From Tulasnella sp. 424 (taxonomy: Eukaryota; Basidiomycota; Agaricomycetes; Cantharellales; Tulasnellaceae): DNA of 64,000 nt. The number at the start of each line of letters is the position of its first letter. Within the stretch, counting starts at the first letter, position 1. Made by a program: the position numbers and the translations under genes. Shown piece by piece: positions 12,197-25,200 of the stretch. Location: positions 561,480 to 625,479 of the forward strand of contig WSUB01000003.1 of assembly GCA_019633425.1 (NCBI GenBank), written 5' to 3'. The notes beneath the pieces were generated by a model. It saw only the letters and a program-made list of their open reading frames with translations, searched no databases and was not told the origin of the DNA.

Positions 12197-12884
12197 TGTC
12201 TCCCAAGCAACGGCGTCTTTGCGACTTCTACCAACGCGGCCACTGCAGCCACGGTGACAATTGCAAGTTCCTTCACGCTCGCGAAAATGAACACGCCCGC
12301 TCTACCCCAACTCCAGAAGCACCTGCCTCTGTGGCAGCCAGCCACTCTTTCAATCCATCACATTCTCCGTGGCAGCCGAGGCCAGCTCCCAGAACGCCGA
12401 CCGCCCCAGCAAGTAGATTTGTTGCCGACCTTCGAAATACTTGCCGAACTTCCTCGAAATACTTGCCGACCTTCCTCGAAATACTTGCCGCTCTTATTGG
12501 GAAACGGGTCAATGTGATCGAGGCTCTAATTGCAAATTCGATCATAAATCTCGGCCTCAAACACCAAAATCACCTTCCTCTGTAACAGCCAGCCAATCTT
12601 CAAATCCACCACATTTTTCAAAGCGGCTTAGACCTACTCCAAAAGAAAGGCCGGAATCGAAGTTTGTAGAGAGTGAGAAGACTGCCATCGACATCCCTGG
12701 AATCGGACATGGGCGCTTCCAAATGGACCTCCATTTGCTTCCGATTGCCCAGAACCAGCCGGCCTCCCCAACAGCCAAGGTCCTCGATCCATCTCTTCTA
12801 AGCTCTAATCAGCAGGAAGGTATCACCTCGGGTGATTTTATCCATTTGTGGGGAGAGGAAGGGCACGTTGCAAAACCCCAATGA
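12197..12884 (+). pseudogene. Broken copy-3-type first exon (CCCH relic) at the duplication junction
   Basis: It begins MSPKQRRLCDFYQRGHC, very close to the start of copy 3 (MPPKQRLCDFYQRGHC), with an intact first CCCH finger. Around 12433-12496 a 22-bp unit is present three times, which adds 44 nt and shifts the frame. The second CCCH finger (CRSYWETGQC onward) is intact but in another frame (open 12441-12884). Similarity to copy 3 stops near 12633, where the sequence switches to the region that also lies upstream of copy 1. It is best read as debris of the tandem duplication. An alternative is a transcribed upstream leader or ORF of copy 2. Confidence 0.7.
12433..12496 (+). repeat. 22-bp unit repeated three times (frameshifting)
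   Basis: The core cgaaatacttgccg starts at 12433, 12455 and 12477. The matching site in copy 3 (from about 22503) has one unit, encoding the LPRNTC segment just before a CCCH finger. Two extra 22-bp units add 44 nt and break the frame. Confidence 0.8.
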
Positions 12885-13230
12885 TTTTCTTTGACCAAAA
12901 ACGGAAAACCATGGCCCTCCCAAATTTCTCATGGCCGGTGTACATGTGCGGTTGCGAGGGCATACTGAGCAACCGAGCTCGGCATAACAATACCTTGCGG
13001 GCATTTTCGACTCGCTGTTAAGGAAGGAATAGACACGAAACTCCCAGTTTGAGGGGGGTGGCCCGGAGACTGGAGACAGTTGCCGCTAAGGCTCTCGACT
13101 TCGAAATAAATGGACATTCGGAAGCAAAATGTGACGAGATGAAGGTATTCATTGCCTCGCTTTGTGAGCGCGAGGTGTTGAAATAGCTGCACCACTCGCC
13201 TCCAATACCCCCATTCTCCCCATCTTCAAG

Positions 13231-16200
13231 ATGCCTCCAAAGAATCAGCGCATATGCGAACATTTTCGACGAGGCCACTGCACATTCGGCAAAAAATGCA
13301 AGTTCTCGCATACAAACCCAGCCGGTAACTCCTCCCATGGAAAGTCTTCTTCCGCTCCGAATGGCCGCAGAGCAGCCGTTTCGAACAACCAAGGAAACAA
13401 GTCCACAGCAAACTTACCAAAGGGAGCCTGCCGCACGTTTCGGGAGACAGGTAGATGCAATCGAGGTTCTGAATGCAAGGACCGACACGACCAGAAATCG
13501 GCGCCGCCGGCGAAGCCTTCCGCCGCTGTTACCGCACCCGCTTCGATAACTCCATTGGACGAGGGGCTGATCGAAAGATACGTGGACGCCTTCTCTGACG
13601 GTTTCTCGCCTTTCACTCGCACTCCAGCCAATGTTCATAATCATATCAAACCATTCATCAAAGACGACTCGCGCTTCAAGACAAATGAGGAGATGTATCA
13701 ATTCGCTGCGATGCTCGGAAGCGCCAACATGTACAATAGCAATTGGGTATGTGGTTTCGTTATCGAAGCCATCCGAAGCTAATCGTACAAACTTGCAGGA
13801 TATAGAGAACGGACAGGTCAGTCGATAGCTATTTATCTACCTCGCTCGAAGCTGAAGAAGTTGTCAAGGAATTCTTCTCCATAATCGCCGACGTACGTCT
13901 CTTGAGATGAGTCGAATGAGGACCTACTGACATATCGAGGGTTTCAATTAGCCTAACGGAGAGGCGATTCATCGAATACAAGACATCCTCCTTCATAAGT
14001 CGGTCTCCAGCCACAATGTCCAGGCTCGTGATCTTTCCTTTCAGAAAGCCTATTTACCAGTACTTGGAGTAAGTTATCAAGCCGACCGTTCTGCTCCTTC
14101 TCATTGACAGGTTTTCAGTACCTCTCATCGCGATGGGTGGTTAGGAGTACGTTGCGCAAGAACGTCAAGTAAGTTGATTTACCCCCTTCGGGAACGCACC
14201 GCTGACACAACTTTCCTAGTGCTCTCTACGGACTTCTAGATCATAGCTTCGACGAAGTCGATCGCGTCCTGCAACGGTGTATCGAGGCTTGCATGGCTGC
14301 GGCCTCGTTCAGCGATGGCGCCTCCTCTGTCTCGGGCCTTCAGGTATTCCGTGTCGTTAGCAAATGTCTCTATGAGTTCGTCCTTCGACTCTACCAAAAA
14401 CAGACTACGACAGTTGGCTAACCGCCTCCTCCATAGGTACGCAACCCGTTTCAAGAACGCCGTCGCTCAGCACCCTTGCTTCGCTACTTTGGTCACGAAG
14501 CTCGTCGAATGGAGTAATACTTGGGCCATCGCGGTTTGCACGTCGCCACCTTCATTCCAGGACCCCATTGCCGGATGGTCATCCTCGGGCAAGGCATTTG
14601 CGGTGGACCGGATGAAAAAGTCGATAGACTCACTCTTCGAAGTCGTCGAACGTGCGGAAGGTTCGACCCTGCGTCGCTCCGACTTGGGCCGTGCCGCGGT
14701 AATCCGAGAATCAAATAGCCAAGCTCTCTTAGACGGACTCCAGATGACCTACGACGGGCCGGGTACGCATCACGAAGGCGGAGCACCCCGTCACGACAAC
14801 GATCTAGAAGACGTCTCGAAGATCCAAGTCGTTCCGACCCACGCCGAACTCACTTGTCCTGTTGGGCCTTACCTTCCCGCAAACATACCGGGCGCTCGTC
14901 ATCATCTCCCAGGCTCCAGTATGGAGAGATTGATCGACGTTCAGTTCCGTTTGCTGCGCGAGGAGTTGGTGTCAGTGTTCCTTACTTAATTTCACTTGTG
15001 CAAGTAGCTGATACTGCTGCGCAGCGCCCCCATTCGCAGTTCCCTTTCTCACGTCCTACATGATTTGGAACAACCTTCAAAGCCGAAGACTCAACTCGAT
15101 GTCATCCTCGCTAAATCCGGAGGCCTATATAAGGCGAATTCATCTGGATGGGATTCGGTGATGTTCAGCATGTACACCGGCGTCAATTTTGAAAGCATGG
15201 AGTGCGACGTCAGACGAGGACTCGCAGTGGACTTAACTTTCGACACACCCCAGGGACCCGCTCAGGATGAATCTCCCGTGAAGCGTGCCATGTACTGGGA
15301 AAGCGTCGGGAAGAAACGGCTGATGCAGGGTGGCCTCCTCGGCTTACTTTGGATCCCTCCCAACTCGAGTACTCAAGGCATCCGATTTTATCTCGGCACG
15401 GTGACAAGCAACCTTGACGACCTCCGTCGCTCGGCAAAGCAGTCTGCGGATAGACTCTCTCTCAAAGTCTCGTTCTTCGACGCCGAACCCGAACTTAGAA
15501 TCCTCAATGCCCTCCAGCAACGGCGTCCGTCGGATGAGGGAACGAAACTACTAATTGAAGCGCCGATCATGTTCGAATCCATCCGTCCTTTCCTCGACAC
15601 GTTGAAGTCGAGACCACCAGCCTCTATCCCGTTCTCCCGATACATTGCTCACCATGACAGTGGCGATTTGTCGTCAGTCACCATCGACCCTCCGGCCTAC
15701 GTAACTCCCCGATTCGCTTTCAAGCTCGACTGCCTCTTCGACTGGAAACACCCGATCAAGTTGTCCCTGCGGCCCCATGACGAGCTCTCTGTCCAACACG
15801 CACGGGAAATGCTCAGAGCCAAGAGCCGGTTGGATCCGAGCCAGGCCGATGCCATGGTCAACGTCCTCACTTCGGAGGTTTCGCTTATACAAGGGTAAGG
15901 AACTTGACGAGTTTCCCATACAAGTATTACCACTGACAAGGACGCCAACAGACCACCCGGAACTGGCAAGGTACCTGCTTCGAAAACATCCCACTCGCTC
16001 ATCTGACAGTGAATTGCAGAGCTTCACCGGTATCGAACTCCTCCGCGTCCTTATCTCAAACGGCATAAGACCTATTCTACTAATCGCTTTCACAAATCAT
16101 GCTCTTGACAACATAATCACTCACGTCTTGGATAAGGGCTTGACCAAGAAGGTCATCCGGCTCGGTTCGAGGTCTGACGACGAGACGGTCGCCCAATACA

Positions 16201-19200
16201 CCCTAGAGACGGTTATGAGAACGAGGCCACGGACCAAAGCCGATAAGTCGGCGAGCCGAGAGTATGCTAAAATGATGGATACTCAAGAGAAGATGTCTGC
16301 TCTCATGGCCAAAGTCGTTTCTCAGAGGCCGGACGAACAAGACTTCCGAAACCATCTACATCTGTCCTATCCCCTGCAGTACTCCTCGCTCCTCAGCCCG
16401 CCATCATGGATCGAACAGCTTTACAAGGAGTCCGAGGATTGGCAAACGGCATCCAAGGAGGGACCACGACGTCGTACGAAGGTCGATTTCTGGGAGGTTG
16501 GAGAGGATATTTCCTTTATCAAGCCACCACCTGCGGACGCTTCAGAAAGCGACTTGCAGGGAGCTAGAGGTACACAAAATGCTCGGATGAAATCTAGACC
16601 AGGATATGGTGTTCTCCGAATGGATGAAAGCGATGACGACGACACCGTGGATGACGCCCCTTCGGAATCTCAGGATTGGCTAACTCTCATGACCGCCCAT
16701 TTCGCGCAACTCAGCCTCAATAGCATTCCTCAAATTCCAGTGACGAATCGACCTCTGGATCAGCTTCTCAAGGTCAATGACGTGTGGTCGATGTCGACTT
16801 CGGAACGACAGAGGCTCCACACCCACTGGGTTAATGAGATTCGGGAGCTCGCGCGGGACCCTCAGAAGGCCGAATTCGATCGACTCAAAACCCGCCATTC
16901 CGAGGCCCGGACTGCATGGTCTGACATCACGGATCAGGTATGTACCATTTCCACCACGATGGTTTCAGTGAACCTTACCGCGGTCACACCGTCAGAGTAA
17001 ACAAGACGTGTTGTCGAAAGCGGATCTCATTGGTTGCACCACAAACGGTCGGTTGCTTGCTATTCCTGTTATTTTGTTTATTTTACGATTATGACGGATT
17101 TACCAGGCGCTGCTAAACTCGCCAGTCTACTACAGAGTGTCGCCCCAAAGGTTCTCCTGGTCGAAGAGGCTGGTCAAGTTCTCGAGGCTCACATCCTCGC
17201 TAGTGAGTACAAATAATTCGTGATCATGACAGAACGGTGCTGTTAACTTAATACAAAGGCTTGGTGCCGTCCATCGAACACCTCATCCTCATCGGCGATC
17301 CCCTTCAGCTCCGCCCCACTATCGAGAATTACCGTAAGCAGAGCTACGCTACTCCTCCCTCACTAGATTGCTCTTTATTTACATCTCTCTTTTGCAGAGC
17401 TTTCGATGGATAATCCGCGCACAGGAAAGGTGTTCCGCTTTGATCAGAGTCTTATGGAACGGCTCTCCTCGATGGGCTTGCCTATGTCGCAGCTCGATGT
17501 CCAACGCCGAATGCGTCCTCAGATTGCTGACTTGGTCAGGTAGGTCCTGAACCTAGCTAACTCTCGACGACGCGTGCAGCAGTCTGAAATCCAACCACAG
17601 ATGCACCCTCTATCCGACTCTTAAAGATCACACCTTGGTCCAAACCCCGCCCTCAGTTCGAGGGATGGCAAAGGATGTATTTTTCTTGGATCATAGGAAC
17701 GCAGAAGCAAGTGGCGGAGACGATTCTGCCTCGAAGACCAATACATATGAGGTACTGTCGCAGTTAAACGGGGACGGCCCGAAGCCTTTTCTAACGCTTT
17801 ACGATAGGCCGAGATGATCAAGGATCTTGTGCTATACTTCCTCAAGTATCCACCGCGCACGTTGCTTTGCCTTCCTCCGATACTTACCTCGACCTTTCTC
17901 TAGGCAAGGGAAATACACAAAAACAGGGGACATCGTCGTTCTTTGCGCGTACTTAGGCCAGCTCGCCAAAGTCCGAAAGCTCCTCTCAAGCGAAGTTGCC
18001 ACCGTGATCGATGAGAGGGACGCAGTCCAACTTATAAACCACGAGGACAATGTCGATGCGGCTGAGATCCTAGCAGACTCTACTGAGCAGGTCGCTCAAC
18101 GGGTGTAAGGATACATTACGGTCCTCGAGTGTAGTGGACATCATGCGACTTATTTTTTCCTGCAGTCTCTTGCGTACAGTTGACAACTTCCAAGGTTCGT
18201 GTCAGCCATCGAGCTGATGGGGAACGACTAATAGCATCTCCGTTGGGCAGGGGAAGAAGGAACTATTGTGATCTTGTCACTTGTACGAAACTCGGGCGAA
18301 GGTTCCACGGCCAGGAGGAAGATTGGATTCCTTAGGGTGCGTCCGTCCCCCTCGAAATGATGCCATCTGGCTGATGTACTTTTTGCCCTCGTAAGTCAAC
18401 CAATCGGGCCAACGTGGCGTTGTCCCGGGCGCGCGAGGGCCTATACATCCTAGGCAACGCAGATGACCTTCTAGCGTCTGGCAGTGCGATGTGGTCTGGA
18501 GTTATTGACCAGCTGCGCCGAAATGAGCAAATTGGGCCTGCCTTCCCCTTGTCTTGCAGCCGACATCCTGGCACTGTTATTGAGGTATCAATACCAGGGC
18601 AGATCGCCATTCATGCTCCGGATGGTAAGGCTAACGCTCCTTAAAATGAATCGCCGCGTATTTAACCTCTTGCTCCACGACAGGAGGCTGCCTCGAAAAT
18701 TGCGACTCTCGGCTGAAGTGCGGGCATCCTTGTCCCCTTAAGTGTCATCCAGACGACCCACAGCATCGAGCTGTTCTGTGCACCCGCCCCTGCATCAGAT
18801 TGTGCAGGGGAGGACATCCATGCAGCAAGCCTTGCTCAGCTCCTTGTGGACCATGCAAACGCCCTATCAATTTCCCATTCCGATGTGGTCACGTGGCAGT
18901 GATGCGGTGGTACGTTTGCCTGAGATTTTACTTTACCCCATTCGAACCTAACACACCAACTTCGCAGCCATCAAATTGATCATCCCGAAAACCTTCGCTG
19001 CCTCTTGCGCGTTCTGAAGCCCCTCCCACGATGCGGGCATTCACGCCGTATGACCTGCTCAGATGATGCCACGGACGTATTCTGCCAAATGCCGTGCGGT
19101 GGCGTTATGGCTTGCTGTGGCCGTATTTGCCAGGACCAGTGCGGCAACTGCCAGGCCCTGAACGTAGAAGGCCTAACTGGCAAGCATATTGACCATCCCT

Positions 19201-21340
19201 GCGGGAAACCACTCTACTGCGGTCACAGCTGCTCAGAAGTCTGTACCCCGAATCACGATTGCGCGGACTTTCCATGCCAAAAGCAATGTCGACAGAGGTG
19301 CAAACACCATAATTGTACCCTTCCGTGCACGGAGCCTTGTGCTCCTTGTATGGATCCCTGCGAGTGGGTCTGTGAACATCAGGGCCCATGTCCTGTGGTG
19401 TGCGGAGCGGTGGGTAGTTGATTTGTTCAGCCTGTTCAAGATCATCCTAACATCCTGCCCTGTCCTATAAGCCATGTGCACGCCTACCATGTGACTTGCG
19501 TTGCGACTTCTACCTGAAATGTGGGCATCGCTGCCCATCAGGTACGTCTTCGCCGTCAGTAACGACTGAAGAGCTTGTCTAATCTTACTTGACCTAGTAT
19601 GTGGGGAACGCTGTGAAATGCAAGTCTGTCCTCTTTGTGCCAACGAGGCCGCCCAGAATCAGGTTGTCGATGTGATCGGGGGAAAGCAGCTTCGCGAAAT
19701 TAACCCTCACGGAGAGGAGCTTGACGAACTCATCATAACTCTGACGTGCGGTCACGTCTTTACGGTAGAGACGCTGGACGGTATCTGTGAACTGGGAAAG
19801 TACTACACTCGACAGGGCGATGCCTGGACGTCACTTGCCCCTCCACCGCAAGGGTTGCAACGACCCCCAACTTGCCCTCATTGTCGAGAACCCATCAAGA
19901 GCCTACGGTATGGTCGAGTTTACAAGCGAGCAGATCTTGACATGTCAGAACAGGTATGCCGATCCTCAGATCTGGCGAAATATCGTGGCTGATTCCGCCG
20001 TTTTAGAATGTGGCGACCACCTGCCAACGTGCTTTGCGGCTTATTCACCAGGGAATCGCTACGTTTGACGATGCCGAATTCTGTAAAGATCTCGAAAATG
20101 ATTTGACGAAAGTACTAGCGACCGAACTTCCCGTGGGAGGTGGAGAGGCAGAGGAGGAGTTGGATGCCCGAGAAAAGAAGGCAATTCGGTCGAATGAGCC
20201 GCTCCCGGTTTCCTCTAAGAGGTTCAAAAATAACTCTCACCACTTGCTTGGAACGCCGAAGCCTATCAAAAAGGCTTGGATCAAAGCGACGGGCCGCCTA
20301 ATCATCTATTACGACGACGCTTCTAAAGTGGCCGCCACTACTTCATCACACGTCCGAGCTTACGAAGCTGCCGTCGCCACCCTTTACCGGCAATACCTTT
20401 CCGAGCTGAAGAACTCGAATTACGTACCAGCAACCATTACACACGCAGATATGGCACTCGGACTAGCAAAGAAGGCCTGTGGCCTCCCGGCTCCTCCCAA
20501 GGCTGACGTGCGATTCCGAGTGGAAGCCTGCTGGCTGACCTTCAACATTCGGCTCCATATGGTTGCCCTCGCGCAGAAGGTCGCGGAGATCTTGGTCAAG
20601 ACAAAGGTGGCGGAGAAGGTCCAATCACGCTGGGCAGACATGATTGAAAACATCATCTACTCAGTCGAGCGCGACGCCTCGATGGCAATTGATCTGGCCC
20701 AAAAGTCTCAATTCAATCGCCAGGTCGTCCGAACCGTCCTCTTTCTCATGGAAGCACAATATCAGGCCTTCAGTCACCGTGTGGACCGATACCTTATTAC
20801 TGGGCGGTTGGAGAATCTCAAGAAGGAAGTGCAAGACGGGTGCGCCAAGGCAAAGGTGACCATGGAGCAGTACGGTCGACAATTCCGCGAAGCTATGGGC
20901 TTCAGGGTTTCCCACCAGCAGTGGCTCAAAGACAACTATGGCACCCCCGCTGAAGCGATTGTCGCGAAATGGGCTGCCCTGATCACGCGACTTGACGGGA
21001 GCTACACTCCTATCACAGATGCGGAGAAGAGGGAGATCGTGAAGGCTCTCATGGGCGGGTTCCTGGGAATCAGTGAGTTGCACTTCTATATTATCTGGCC
21101 TTCGACAAAGAGGACTGACTATGGATACCAGAAACCCGCGGCCACTTCAATCAATGCCCGAAAGGTCACGCATATGTCATCACCGAGGTATGCAAGATAT
21201 CCACACTGAACCATTTGCTTTGCTTTGACCTTACGAATGATTTACAGTGCGGAGAGTCTCGTTGTCCAGAATGCAACAGTGTCATTGGCGGAAGTTCACA
21301 TACCCTCAACCCTTCGAATACTCGGGCTATGGATCTCTAG
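13231..21340 (+). CDS. Array copy 2: CCCH / ZNFX1-type helicase / NFX1 fingers / altered RZ finger, 2,209 aa
   Basis: Exons: 13231-13746, 13799-13816, 13869-13892, 13952-14068, 14119-14168, 14220-14375, 14437-14970, 15025-15894, 15952-15970, 16020-16937, 16996-17047, 17107-17202, 17259-17333, 17398-17539, 17601-17751, 17808-17845, 17904-18104, 18166-18194, 18251-18336, 18396-18624, 18684-18909, 18968-19409, 19472-19541, 19598-19953, 20007-21072, 21132-21187, 21248-21340 (6,630 nt, open). It is the closest relative of copy 1, and the introns also align. It has two CCCH fingers, Walker A at 762-768 and all helicase motifs. Differences: a 6-nt in-frame loss in exon 17, and a 12-nt loss inside the RZ finger (ligands C2169/H2173/C2185/C2188, so H-x11-C instead of H-x15-C). 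A GAG-to-TAG change relative to copy 1 ends the protein 20 residues earlier. The helicase is probably functional; the RZ finger may not be. Confidence 0.87.
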
Positions 21341-21514
21341 AGCATCGGTAGAGAAGAGGGAATGATGGAGAGTCCTTTCGCGTGGGGTCGTGGCGCTTAG
21401 CGGTCTTTCTTAACGTCGTTGTCAAACTTTTGGAATACTCTCGAATCATCATATGCATATATGTCATCAATGAATATCATTCCAAAATATGCACATAATA
21501 TTCCCCTGAACTTG

Positions 21515-21640
21515 GAAGGCCATTCCTTTACCGTCGACTTTGGTGAGTGGTGACCTCATCGGGAGGGAGAATCCCGCTTCATCCGAGTCGCATCGCTTGA
21601 CTGGTGCTACGTAGCCCAAGTTTAGATTCGTGTTTGCATC
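21515..21640 (+). pseudogene. Relic of the 5' end of the spartin/senescence-domain gene (after copy 2)
   Basis: Second copy of the relic seen after copy 1. Around 21602-21632, gctacgtagcccaag matches the start of the intact gene (40550s), with a one-base loss in the following t-run that breaks the frame. The upstream gtgacctcatcgggag block matches the intact promoter. Because both 10-kb units carry it, the relic is older than the 10-kb duplication. Confidence 0.55.
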
Positions 21641-22251
21641 AGACCTCTCCTTTCTTCCTTATGTATCTTTTCTAGACCGCTCATGACGAGAACTCCGGTT
21701 AGCTTCGGCAGCGTTGTCGGCGGTGTCGTCGTTCGCAAGGGTCCTGTCGGTTCGTGAATCACGTGACCTTGTTTGTATTTTTCCCCTTTTTCTTCCAACC
21801 ATCCCTTCGCTTCCCCCAGACCATCAAGCACACCGAACCCGAGCAGCAACTATAAAGTCGAAACCTCGCTGGGGAACTCTCCAATTCAGAGAACGTTGCT
21901 GTTGGCTTCATGGCCATGGTCAGGTTCTTTCCAAGGTTCCGTGTTTCGACATGTTCCTGCACCCTGCCGGAAGCAGTCAAGTTGAGGGCCGCGATGATGA
22001 CGTGCTCCGGGTCATGTACTCAAACGCTATAGGTCGCCAGACTGTCGGAGAGAATGACCTATGGGGTTCAAGGGGAGCATGTGAGTCCGGTTTTCTCATT
22101 CAGGAAAAAAAGTGGACCTCCCGAAGATTAATTGTGACTACCTGCAAGCGCCCTCGTTGCACGCGCGGCGTTGATAAGACAGCACGCGCGTTCAAGAGCC
22201 CCCAGTACGCTTCTAGCTTGAGCGATTCCACACCCCCATCACTCTGGCGGA

Positions 22252-25200
22252 ATGCCTCCCAAGCAACGTCTTTGCGACTTCTACCAACGCGGCCACTGCA
22301 TCCACGGTGACAATTGCAAGTTCCTTCACGCCCGTGAAGATGAACCCGCCCGCTCTACCTCCACTCCAAAGGCACCAAAAACTCCCAAACCACCTCCCTC
22401 TGTGGCGGCTAGCCAATCCTCCAATTCATCACATTCTCTACGGCAGCCTTGGCCGGCCCCCAGAACGCCGACCGCCCCAGCAAGTAGATTCGTCGCCTAT
22501 CTTCCTCGAAACACCTGCCGCACTTATTGGGAAACGGGCCAATGCGATCGAGGCTCTAATTGCAAATTCCAGCACAAACTTCGTCCTCAAACGCCAAAAT
22601 CACCTCCCTCTGTAACAGCCAGCCAATCTTCAAATCCACCACCTTCTCCAAGGCAGCCTGGACCAGCTCCCAGAACGCCAACCGCCCCAGCAGGTAGATT
22701 TGTTGCCGACCTTCCTCGAAACACCTGCCGCACTTATTGGGAAACGGGCCAATGCGACCGAGGCTACGATTGCAAATTCGAGCATAAAACTCGTCCTCAG
22801 CAGTCGCAGCCGAAAGGTTTCTCTCGATCTGCACCCTCAGTATCAGGCGTTCTAATCGAAGAGCATTTGGAACGATATGTCAGCGGATTTTCGGATGGCT
22901 TCGCCTTACAGGTCTTCAACCCGGGCCAAGTTCACAACAAGCTCAAACCTTTCGTTCAAGACGGGTCCGAGTTCCGAACCGCTCAGGAGATGTATCATTT
23001 CGCTTCAATCCTGGACAGTGTTCACGAATTCAATTACGAATGGGTAAGTACCTCTGCAAGCGAGATATACGCGACGTAACGAAAGGTCTCTTTAGGACTT
23101 CGACGGTGGACAGGTCAGTCGGCCGGCGCTCTGACTCATCCCGAATTGGCTTACACTTTTTTCAGTCTTTTTTTTCAATAGTTTCCGATGTAAGTATGTT
23201 TCCTGGTTCTCAACGCCAAAGGTCCTAACTCGTCCGTCTTTCAGCCAAGCAAAGAAGGGATACATCGAATCCAGGATATTTTGCTGCATGAATCCGTTTC
23301 GAGTGAAGCTGTCAACCCAGGAGACCTTTCCTTCCAACGTGGCTATTTGCCAGTCCTCGGGGTTAGTCTTTGCCGCCTTGCCCCGAAACTAAATATTCTG
23401 ACTTCATCGGCTCTTAGTACTTCTCATCGCGCTGGGTCCTGCGAAGCACTTTGCGCCGGAATATCAAGTACGCTACGCCTGACTCGTCTCATCAACACAG
23501 AAACTAACGAAATCAACCTAGTGCCCTGTACGGACTTCTCCACCACAGTTTCGAGGATGTCGAACGCGTACTGCAATCCTGCATCAGTACCTGCATGGAG
23601 AAAAAGTCTTTCAGCGACAGTTCTACGTCGGTTTCCGGTCTTCGAGTCTTCGTCACTCTGACCAGATGCCTCTTCGAGTTCGTCTGTCGTTCGGGCATAG
23701 GACGAATACCCATGCTGAGGGAGTTTCTTTTAGATACGCCACCCACTTCAAAAATGCCGTTGCTCAACACCCCTGCTTCGAGAACCTAGTAACGAACCTT
23801 GTCGAGTGGAGTGAGATCTGGACGTTAGCCGTTTGTTCCTCTCCTCCTCAATTCAACGATCCAATCACGGATTGGTCTTCGGACTCGAAATTAGCCGTGA
23901 TCGAACGAATGAAGAAGTCGGTCGATGCCCTTTTTGACGTCATTGCTCGAGCGGAAGGATCCACTCTCCGCCGTCCGGAGACCAAACCAGAAGTGTTGGA
24001 ACGAGGTCCCGAGAACCAGATCCTTCTGAACAAGCTGGAGCTGACGTACGACGGTCCTGGCGTTCATCACGAGGGTGGTGCTCCCCGTCACGATAACGAC
24101 GAAGAAGACGTATCAAGGATTCAAGTTGTCCCGACCCATGATGAATTGACGTGCTCTGACGACCCTTATCTTCCGGCGAACATCCCTGGAGCTCGTCACC
24201 ACCTTCCTGGAGATAGCATGGAGAGATTGGTCGATATCCAGTTCCGTTTGCTGCGCGAGGAATTGATGTTCGTTACCCCCTTCCTCATGGCCATGACCTG
24301 TTGCTGAATCCTCTATCCTTTAGCGCCCCGATTCGTATATCTCTCCTCCGGATTCTCGACGACTTCCACCAACCACCGAAAGCCAAGACTCAGCTGAACA
24401 CGCTGCTGGAGAAAGGCGGCGGGCTTTATAGAGCTTCCCAGTCCGGAGCCGATTCAGTCATGTTCAGCGTCTACACCGGGGTGAATTTCAAGAACATCGA
24501 TTGCGACATCAGATGTGGACTTGCGGTGAACCTGGCATTCGACACGCCACATGGCCATGCAAGAAATCCTGATCCGAAGAAACGGGTTTCCTATTGGGAG
24601 AGCGTCGGACGAAAACGGCTCATGCAAGGGGGTCTCATTGGCCTGCTATGGGTTTCAAACGACTCGACCTCGCAAGACGTAAAGTTCTATCTCGGCACTA
24701 TCACCAGCTTCGCCGACGACCTGAGAAAGTCAGCTTCAGAATCCCCTCATACTCTTGCTCTCAAGGTTTCCTTCTTCGACAGCGAAGCGGATGTTCGGAT
24801 CCTCAATGCGCTCCATGAAAGACGTCCAGACGAAGAAGGGACCAAGATTCTCATCGAAGCGCCAATTATGTTCGAATCCATACGACCATTCCTTGAAAGC
24901 CTTCAATCCCCTGAACGTCCACCCGCCTCTATTCCGTTCGCCAGCTACATCACTCATCCGGACAGTGGCGATCTCTCCACTGTAGACATGGATCCACCCG
25001 CATATGCCACACCGCGATTCGAATACAAACTTGACTGCCTCTTCGATCCCGACTACCCCGTCAAGCTGTCGCTACGCCCTAACGATACCTCGTCCGTCCA
25101 CCGGGCCCGGGACATACTGAAGGCACAAAGTCGGCTGGATCCTAGTCAGGCTGACGCTATGGTGAATGTCCTCACGTCGGAAGTCTCCCTTATCCAAGGG

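Larger units (their letters stand above)
2577..12633 (+). repeat. Direct tandem duplication, unit 1 (about 10.06 kb)
   Basis: This unit holds the copy 1 promoter, copy 1, a spartin-gene relic, and a copy-3-type promoter with the first part of a copy-3-type exon 1. It is collinear with unit 2 (12634 to about 22664): copy 1 ATG 3161 and copy 2 ATG 13231 are 10070 apart, while the relic ATG 12197 and copy 3 ATG 22252 are 10055 apart. Exons and introns both match closely, so the duplication is recent compared with copies 0, 3 and 4. Endpoints are judged by eye and uncertain by a few tens of bases. Confidence 0.75.
12634..22664 (+). repeat. Direct tandem duplication, unit 2 (about 10.06 kb)
   Basis: Second unit of the duplication that starts at 2577. 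It contains the copy 2 promoter, copy 2, the second spartin relic, the true copy 3 promoter and the first part of copy 3 exon 1. The right-hand endpoint falls inside copy 3 exon 1, which is why unit 1 ends in an orphan copy-3-type exon fragment. Confidence 0.7.

Noticed and set aside
13231..21340. Treating copy 2 as a pseudogene because of its early stop and RZ deletion
   Set aside because: All 27 exons stay open, all helicase and finger motifs are intact, and the stop removes only the last 20 residues. Copy 4 also lacks this tail.
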